A program made the position numbers and the translations under genes. Below, one piece after another: positions 22,207-26,122 of a stretch of 26,122 nt of DNA. The notes beneath the pieces are model-generated. The model saw only the letters and a program-made list of their open reading frames with translations, was not told the DNA's origin and did not search any database. Source of the stretch: CAZQGJ01 sp964592905 (lineage in GTDB: Bacteria > Patescibacteriota > UBA1384 > CAYGGE01); contig CAZQGJ010000006.1 of assembly GCA_964592905.1 (NCBI GenBank), positions 1 through 26,122 of the forward strand, read 5' to 3'. Numbering within the stretch: position 1 is the first letter of the stretch; every line of letters begins with the position of its first letter.

Positions 22207-22249
22207 TCCCCAGCCAGCTCATATCGAGCTCTCGGCTGGGGATTTTTTT
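22207..22249 (+). terminator. Very strong terminator overlapping the xer 3' end
   Basis: TCCCCAGCC (22207-22215) pairs with GGCTGGGGA (22234-22242), with a nested AGCTC/GAGCT stem (22216-22230), followed by seven T (22243-22249). It acts on plus-strand transcripts only. Its 3' part lies inside the last codons of the convergent recombinase gene. Confidence 0.92.
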
Positions 22250-23337
22250 GTCTTTTTAGCTGATGTCTCGAGGGGCGAGGTATTAGCCTTGAGCTTCGAG
22301 GCAAACTGGTCATGAACCGATTTCAGCTGATTATCGGTCACATGAGTATAGATCTGGGTCGTCGTAATTGAGGCATGGCCGAGTAACTGTTGAACCGAGC
22401 GAATATCCGCTCCGTTAGAGAGTAAATCGGTGGCAAAGGAGTGTCGAAGGGTATGCGGATGCACCTCTTGGGTAATGCCGGCCAGGTTGGCATAACGCCT
22501 GACGAGACGCTGAACGCTCCTTGGGGTCAGCCGCTTAGTCGAAAGAGGGGAGTTAACTGTTTTTTTATCGTTGGCACTGGCACTGGCGGACTGGTTAGTC
22601 GGTGTCTCATCGAGCGTTTCAACGCCACCGACGGCATGTCGAATAAACAGAGCCGGATCACGGTCACGTCGATGCTCGAGATAGGTAGCTAAGGCCTGCC
22701 TGGCGTAATCGGCCAGAAAGACCAATCTAGCTTTGCCGCCTTTGCCGATAATCTGGAGCTCGGCCGTCTCGATATTGACCGCCTGACGGTTCAAACCTGT
22801 TAACTCAGCCACTCTTAAGCCGGTCGAAAATAGAAAGGCCAAGATGGCGCGATCCCGCCAACCAATCAGGCCGCTGGCTGGCACCGCCTGGATCAGCCGC
22901 TTTACCTCTTCTAAAGTCAAAAAGTTGATCTGCCGGTCTGGTGTGGCCGCCAGATCTATCTTCTCTGGAGCCAGAGAGGGGATATCTCGTTTGGAAAGAT
23001 ATTTAAGCCACGAACGGAGAGCAATTAAGTGGTAGTTTTGCGTCGCCTTGCCTAAAGGGGACTCGGTCGAATAGCGATTAAGAAATAGTCTATACTTGTG
23101 GATAACTTCTTGATCGATCTGGGCCGGGTCGGTGAGGGAGTGGCTCTTGGTAAACTCCAAAAAACGGTCGAGATAGTGCCGATAGTTTCGCACGGTCAAC
23201 GCTGAGCGACCTTTTTCAATCTCGCAATACTCTAAAAAACGCCGGACCAACTCCCCCAAACCGTCTCCCCGCTTTTCTACTCTCTTTGAGCTGTTTGAGT
23301 TGGCTGTGTTTTGATCGGTTGAGCTAACTGAATCCAT
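22219..23337 (-). CDS. Xer-type site-specific tyrosine recombinase
   Basis: A 372-residue recombinase that would resolve chromosome dimers or integrate DNA. The N-terminal core-binding (SAM-like) domain covers residues about 25-115 (LVRRFLEYCEIEKGRSALTV). The catalytic domain has Arg175 in STGLRVAEL, Lys in GKGGKAR (199-204), His295 and Arg298 in HPHTLRHSFAT, His321 in LLGHASITTTQIY, and the nucleophile Tyr330 in QIYTHV. All are intact. A Ser/Thr/Asn-rich insert of about 30 residues (236-268) lies between the Lys hairpin and the HxxR box. There are also Ser-rich N- and Lys/Ser-rich C-terminal tails. AAGGAAGG favours the ATG at 23337 over the GTG at 23343. Many CPR genomes carry a single Xer protein, so a housekeeping role is as likely as a mobile-element one. 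Confidence 0.92.
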   Translation of the reverse strand: MDSVSSTDQNTANSNSSKRVEKRGDGLGELVRRFLEYCEIEKGRSALTVRNYRHYLDRFLEFTKSHSLTDPAQIDQEVIHKYRLFLNRYSTESPLGKATQNYHLIALRSWLKYLSKRDIPSLAPEKIDLAATPDRQINFLTLEEVKRLIQAVPASGLIGWRDRAILAFLFSTGLRVAELTGLNRQAVNIETAELQIIGKGGKARLVFLADYARQALATYLEHRRDRDPALFIRHAVGGVETLDETPTNQSASASANDKKTVNSPLSTKRLTPRSVQRLVRRYANLAGITQEVHPHTLRHSFATDLLSNGADIRSVQQLLGHASITTTQIYTHVTDNQLKSVHDQFASKLKANTSPLETSAKKTKKSPAESSI

Positions 23338-23414
23338 ATTCACCCTTCCTTGTTTATAAATCTTCGTTATTAGGCATTTTTGAGGCGTTTGGCCGCCCAG
23401 TCCGCCAACGGCTT

Positions 23415-23426
23415 AATATAAATATT
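23415..23426. repeat. AT-rich inverted repeat upstream of the recombinase gene
   Basis: AATAT (23415-23419) and ATATT (23422-23426) flank two bases, within a 28-bp stretch of AT core and mixed flanks (about 23409-23436) loosely similar in layout to a dif site. It could be a recombination site or only part of the promoter region. Confidence 0.25.
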
Positions 23427-23466
23427 GTACGACACTAAGTCCCGGGAGGCAATTCCGACTCCCCTG

Positions 23467-23495
23467 TTTACCCTTGTCCGGCAATCTGATAAACT
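23467..23495 (+). promoter_or_regulatory. Promoter of the PAP2 gene, near-leaderless
   Basis: TTTACC (23467-23472), 17-bp spacer, TAAACT (23490-23495), eight bases before the ATG at 23504. There is no Shine-Dalgarno. Confidence 0.5.
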
Positions 23496-23503
23496 CAATA
23501 ACG

Positions 23504-24073
23504 ATGTCTACTCTGCTATCGCTTGACGCCACGCTTTCCTTTGCTATCTACCAAGCTACTGTCGATTCGCCAGTGGCCCGTTGGCTGACTCCCCTCTTGG
23601 GCGTCTATCTAGTCTATTTATTGCCCCTGATTTTAGTTTGGCTCTGGTTAATCGGCCACAAAAAGCCGGCCCTGCACGCCCTCTTGGTCGGTCTCGTCTC
23701 ATGGCGCGGCATCGCTAAGCTTGTTGCCTATCTCCTCCCCCGCGCCAGGCCCAGCCAAAACTTAATTGGCGTCCAAGAGTTAGTTTTCCATCGGCCGGAC
23801 GCTTCGTTCCCCTCTGATCATCTAACCTTTATGGTCAGCGTCGCCGTGGCGCTCTATCTAGCTCGCGAGACGCGTCCGGCCTGGCTCATCTTAGCTCTCG
23901 CGGCCCTAACGGCGATTAGTCGGGTAGCTCTCGGTGTCCACTATGTCGGCGATGTCTTAGTCGGGGCCCTCCTTGGCGCAGTCATGGCTCTGATCTTTGA
24001 ACGCTTGCGACCCTGGCTCGACAAATGGCTCTATCAACCAATTACGCAAAGCTTAAGGCGGTGGGGATTATGA
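23504..24073 (+). CDS. PAP2-family membrane phosphatase (undecaprenyl-diphosphatase-like)
   Basis: A 189-residue integral membrane protein of the type 2 phosphatidic acid phosphatase superfamily. The three phosphatase motifs are visible: KLVAYLLPRARP, then FPSDHLTF, then SRVALGVHYVGDV. Hydrophobic helices lie before, between and after them, about five or six in all (for example LTPLLGVYLVYLLPLILVWLW). Short bacterial members with this layout, such as BcrC and PgpB types, dephosphorylate undecaprenyl pyrophosphate at the outer face of the membrane to recycle the cell-wall lipid carrier. The substrate here is inferred. An upstream TTG in frame (23474) is not preferred, since it falls between the -35 and -10 boxes. 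It overlaps the next gene by an ATGA junction. Confidence 0.9.
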   Translation: MSTLLSLDATLSFAIYQATVDSPVARWLTPLLGVYLVYLLPLILVWLWLIGHKKPALHALLVGLVSWRGIAKLVAYLLPRARPSQNLIGVQELVFHRPDASFPSDHLTFMVSVAVALYLARETRPAWLILALAALTAISRVALGVHYVGDVLVGALLGAVMALIFERLRPWLDKWLYQPITQSLRRWGL

Positions 24074-24687
24074 CTGAACTAATCATCCAGTACGGCTACC
24101 TCGGACTATTCTTAACAATCTTTGCCGAATCAGGCATCGCCTTGGGCTTCTTTTTACCCGGTGACTCACTCTTGCTCGCCGCCGGCGTGGCAGCTAGTCG
24201 GGGCCTCCTCGAGCTCCCCTCTCTAATCCTGGTCTGCTTTATTGGCGCTGTCGCCGGCGATCAGTTTGGTTATTGGTTTGGGCACCGACTCGGTAAGAAG
24301 TTTCTCAACCAAGGCGATGGCCTACTGTTTCGGGCCGAACATGTTGAAAAAACTCGGGCTTTCTATCAAAAATACGGCAATATAACCGTCGCCATCGCCC
24401 GTTTCATTCCAATCGTGCGAACCTTTGCCCCCATCGTGGCTGGCGCCGTCAATATGAATCGGCAACAGTTCATTACCTATAATCTCATCGGCGGCGCTCT
24501 CTGGTCAGTCAGCCTGTCGCTGGTCGGTTATTGGCTCGGCGATCTCTTTCCTGGCCTCGGCCATTATCTCGATATCTTTATCATCTTAGTCGTCGTCAGC
24601 TCGCTTGGCTCCGGTTTTTGGCATGTCTATCGAGACCGTCAGCACCAGCGACGCCAATCCGGCTCTAACGCTCCTCAAACAAAATAA
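24070..24687 (+). CDS. DedA-family membrane protein
   Basis: A 205-residue polytopic protein of the DedA/SNARE-associated (VTT) superfamily, whose members include undecaprenyl-phosphate and phospholipid flippases. Family marks are GYLGLFLTIFAESG, FFLPGDSLLLAAG, GDQFGYWFGHRLGKKF and the conserved RFIPIVRTFAPIVAG re-entrant segment, followed by IGGALWSVSLSLVGYWLGD. The start ATG overlaps the PAP2 stop codon (ATGA), so translation is coupled. Pairing of a PAP2 phosphatase with a DedA protein suggests joint recycling of the C55 lipid carrier: the phosphatase makes undecaprenyl phosphate and DedA returns it to the cytoplasmic side. That pairing is inference from context. The tail is basic and Gln/Ser-rich. 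Confidence 0.92.
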   Translation: MTELIIQYGYLGLFLTIFAESGIALGFFLPGDSLLLAAGVAASRGLLELPSLILVCFIGAVAGDQFGYWFGHRLGKKFLNQGDGLLFRAEHVEKTRAFYQKYGNITVAIARFIPIVRTFAPIVAGAVNMNRQQFITYNLIGGALWSVSLSLVGYWLGDLFPGLGHYLDIFIILVVVSSLGSGFWHVYRDRQHQRRQSGSNAPQTK

Positions 24688-24700
24688 TCGAAAGGCAGTT

Positions 24701-25972
24701 ATGAAAATCGACTTTCAAACCGAAACCTTGGCCAACGGTCTGCGTGTTTTTTACCTCCCCAAACAAGAGACCAACGCTGTCACCGTCATGTTCGCTTTCA
24801 AGGTTGGCTCACGCTACGAAACCGCCAAACAGAACGGCCTCTCTCACTTCTTAGAACATATGTTTTTTAAGGGCACCGAGAAGCGACCCAACAGCCAGGC
24901 GATTAGTCAGGTCCTCGACACGCTCGGCGCCGAATTCAACGCCTTTACTAGCGAAGAGGTCACCGCTTATTACGTCTCGACCGACAAGGCCAACTTTAAT
25001 ATTGCCTTCGACGTCTTAACCGATATGCTTTACCACTCCAAGTTCGAGGCCGAGGAGATCGCCAAGGAAAAAGGCGTTATCTCTGAAGAGATCAAGATGT
25101 ACGCCGATAATCCGATGAGTCATATTTACGAGATCAGCAAGCTCTTGGCCTATGGCGACACGCCGCTCGGTCGCGATATTGCCGGCACTCATGCCTCGGT
25201 CAACGCCTTTGAGCGGCAGGATTTTATCGATTACCTCGAGAAGTTCTATACGCCGGCCAACACGGTTGTCATTATTGCCGGTAACGGTCAAGTTCAAGAT
25301 TGGCAACAGGCCGTTGCCCCACTCTCTGAGCTACCGGCGGGGGCGACTAGCCAGTTCGAGGCCCAAACCAAACTAACCGACGAGCTCTTGCGCCATAGCC
25401 CCAAGCCGATCGACCAAGTCCATCTTGATCTCATCGTGCCGGGTCTCAAGCGCACCGACGCAGCCATGCCGACGCTGACCATCTTGTCGAATATCTTAGG
25501 CGGTACGATGAGTAGTCGCCTCTTTGTCGAGGTCCGTGAAAAGGCCGGTCTGGCCTATTATGTTCGCAGTCAGATTGAGGATACTCACGATATTGGCATT
25601 CTCTCTTTAGCCGCCGGCGTTGATCCGCAAAAACTGCCACAGGCCGTTCTAACTATCGGCAAAGAGCTAGACAAGCTAATGTCCGATCCAGTTGCCGCTG
25701 AAGAGCTCTCACGAGCTAAGCAAAATATTCGCGGCAAGATGAGCCTCCGGCTCGAATCGAGCTATGCCCTGGCGAACTACATTGCCAGCGAAGCGATCAC
25801 TCACGACCAGATCGAGCAGCCCGATCAATGGCTAGCTAAGCTCGAGGCCGTCACCACTCCCGAGGCGCACGCCCTAGCCAAAAAGCTTTTGGCGCGCGGT
25901 CAACGCAAGCTGGCCATGGTCGGCCCTGTCGAACCGGCTACCCTCGAACGCTTGCAACAAAGCCTGAATTAA
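24701..25972 (+). CDS. M16-family zinc metallopeptidase
   Basis: A 423-residue processing-peptidase-like enzyme of the single-chain M16B type. The inverted zinc motif HFLEH is at 49-53 (His49, Glu52, His53) in GLSHFLEHMFFKGT. The third ligand Glu129 lies in GVISEEIKMYADNP. The second, inactive half carries GGTMSSRLFVEVREKAGLAYYV, the typical Arg/Tyr substrate-binding segment. There is no signal peptide, so it is probably cytoplasmic, cutting short peptides. The start at 24701 follows GAAAGG and matches the family; upstream in-frame codons overlap DedA. It begins 13 bp after dedA and may be cotranscribed with it. Confidence 0.94.
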   Translation: MKIDFQTETLANGLRVFYLPKQETNAVTVMFAFKVGSRYETAKQNGLSHFLEHMFFKGTEKRPNSQAISQVLDTLGAEFNAFTSEEVTAYYVSTDKANFNIAFDVLTDMLYHSKFEAEEIAKEKGVISEEIKMYADNPMSHIYEISKLLAYGDTPLGRDIAGTHASVNAFERQDFIDYLEKFYTPANTVVIIAGNGQVQDWQQAVAPLSELPAGATSQFEAQTKLTDELLRHSPKPIDQVHLDLIVPGLKRTDAAMPTLTILSNILGGTMSSRLFVEVREKAGLAYYVRSQIEDTHDIGILSLAAGVDPQKLPQAVLTIGKELDKLMSDPVAAEELSRAKQNIRGKMSLRLESSYALANYIASEAITHDQIEQPDQWLAKLEAVTTPEAHALAKKLLARGQRKLAMVGPVEPATLERLQQSLN

Positions 25973-26024
25973 GGTAATAACAGATTAACTAATCAACCAT
26001 CTATCAAACAATATAAAGGAATCT

Positions 26025-26122
26025 ATGAGCATGGAACGCACTCTCGTCATCATCAAGCCTGACGCCATTAATCGCAATCTGGTTGGCCAGATCATCGAGC
26101 GCTTTGAACGCAAAGGGCTTAA
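26025..26122 (+). CDS. ndk: Nucleoside diphosphate kinase, N-terminal fragment cut by the window end
   Basis: The first 32 codons read ERTLVIIKPDAINRNLVGQI followed by IERFERKGL, the unmistakable opening of NDK, which transfers phosphate from ATP to nucleoside diphosphates via a phosphohistidine. AAAGGA (26015-26020) is four bases from the ATG at 26025 and ten from the second ATG at 26031; either could be used. The catalytic histidine lies beyond the window. It follows the M16 gene by 52 bp. Confidence 0.95.
   Translation, partial: MSMERTLVIIKPDAINRNLVGQIIERFERKGL

Noticed and set aside
21735..22249. RNase P RNA or circularly permuted tmRNA in the promoter-to-terminator unit
   Set aside because: Loose resemblances (AGAGAAAGATGCGCTC; GGCTTAC) are not spaced as in RNase P, and no tRNA-like ends are visible.
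1..26122. Alternative genetic code with UGA as an amino acid
   Set aside because: Several intact genes, such as the nucleotidyltransferase, PAP2 and Xer, end at UGA in the expected place, and no conserved gene has an internal UGA.
1..26122. CRISPR array or insertion sequence
   Set aside because: No regularly spaced direct repeats, transposase or paired terminal inverted repeats were seen; the Xer protein is the only recombinase.

Overview
The window looks like a chromosomal contig from a small-genome bacterium of the Candidate Phyla Radiation (Patescibacteria); the phylum-level guess is inference. Supporting signs are compact housekeeping genes, short or missing 5' leaders, a NTase family and a small membrane family (DUF5665-like) that I associate with CPR genomes, an EF-P with an Arg-tipped loop, and a ribosomal protein S6 with a long Ala/Thr/Lys-rich tail. 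UGA is used as a normal stop, so the UGA-Gly code of Gracilibacteria/Absconditabacteria does not apply. I found no tRNA, rRNA, tmRNA, CRISPR array or insertion sequence.

Layout. Bases 1 to about 210 are GC-rich and encode a fragment of an FGGY pentulose kinase fused in frame to the C-terminal third of DnaE (to 1463); this looks like an assembly chimera. An unexplained spacer of about 540 bp follows. Next come lepB and rpsT (minus), a DHH/DHHA1 phosphoesterase (plus) divergent from rpsT, pyrG (minus, overlapping the DHH gene tail to tail), a phosphoglucomutase/phosphomannomutase (plus), trpS (minus) and a nucleotidyltransferase gene (plus) that share one bidirectional -10 region, then groES-groEL behind a consensus promoter. 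A bidirectional terminator separates groEL from the minus-strand cluster rpsF-ssb-rpsR-efp-DUF5665-like. An HD-domain protein (plus) and ychF (minus) follow.

From 16977 to about 22200 lies a poorly recognisable block: a lipoprotein, a 640-residue coiled-coil protein, a small membrane-anchored protein, a protein with a PD-(D/E)XK-like motif, and a promoter-to-terminator unit holding either a Cys-rich 131-residue ORF or a noncoding RNA. Its members are on both strands and several have their own terminators. A Xer-type tyrosine recombinase (minus) ends the block. The window finishes with a PAP2 phosphatase translationally coupled to a DedA membrane protein, an M16 zinc peptidase, and the first codons of ndk.

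The recognised genes cover replication (dnaE, ssb, xer), translation (S20, S6, S18, EF-P, TrpRS, YchF), protein folding and export (GroES/EL, signal peptidase), nucleotide and sugar-phosphate metabolism (pyrG, pgm, ndk, NrnA-like) and envelope lipids (PAP2, DedA). A recurring regulatory theme is near-leaderless genes: trpS, the nucleotidyltransferase, ychF and PAP2 each lack a Shine-Dalgarno and have a -10 box 6 to 10 bases before the ATG. The most original parts are the 16977-22250 block and its possible 0.5-kb RNA, the HD-domain protein, and the shared bidirectional promoter.
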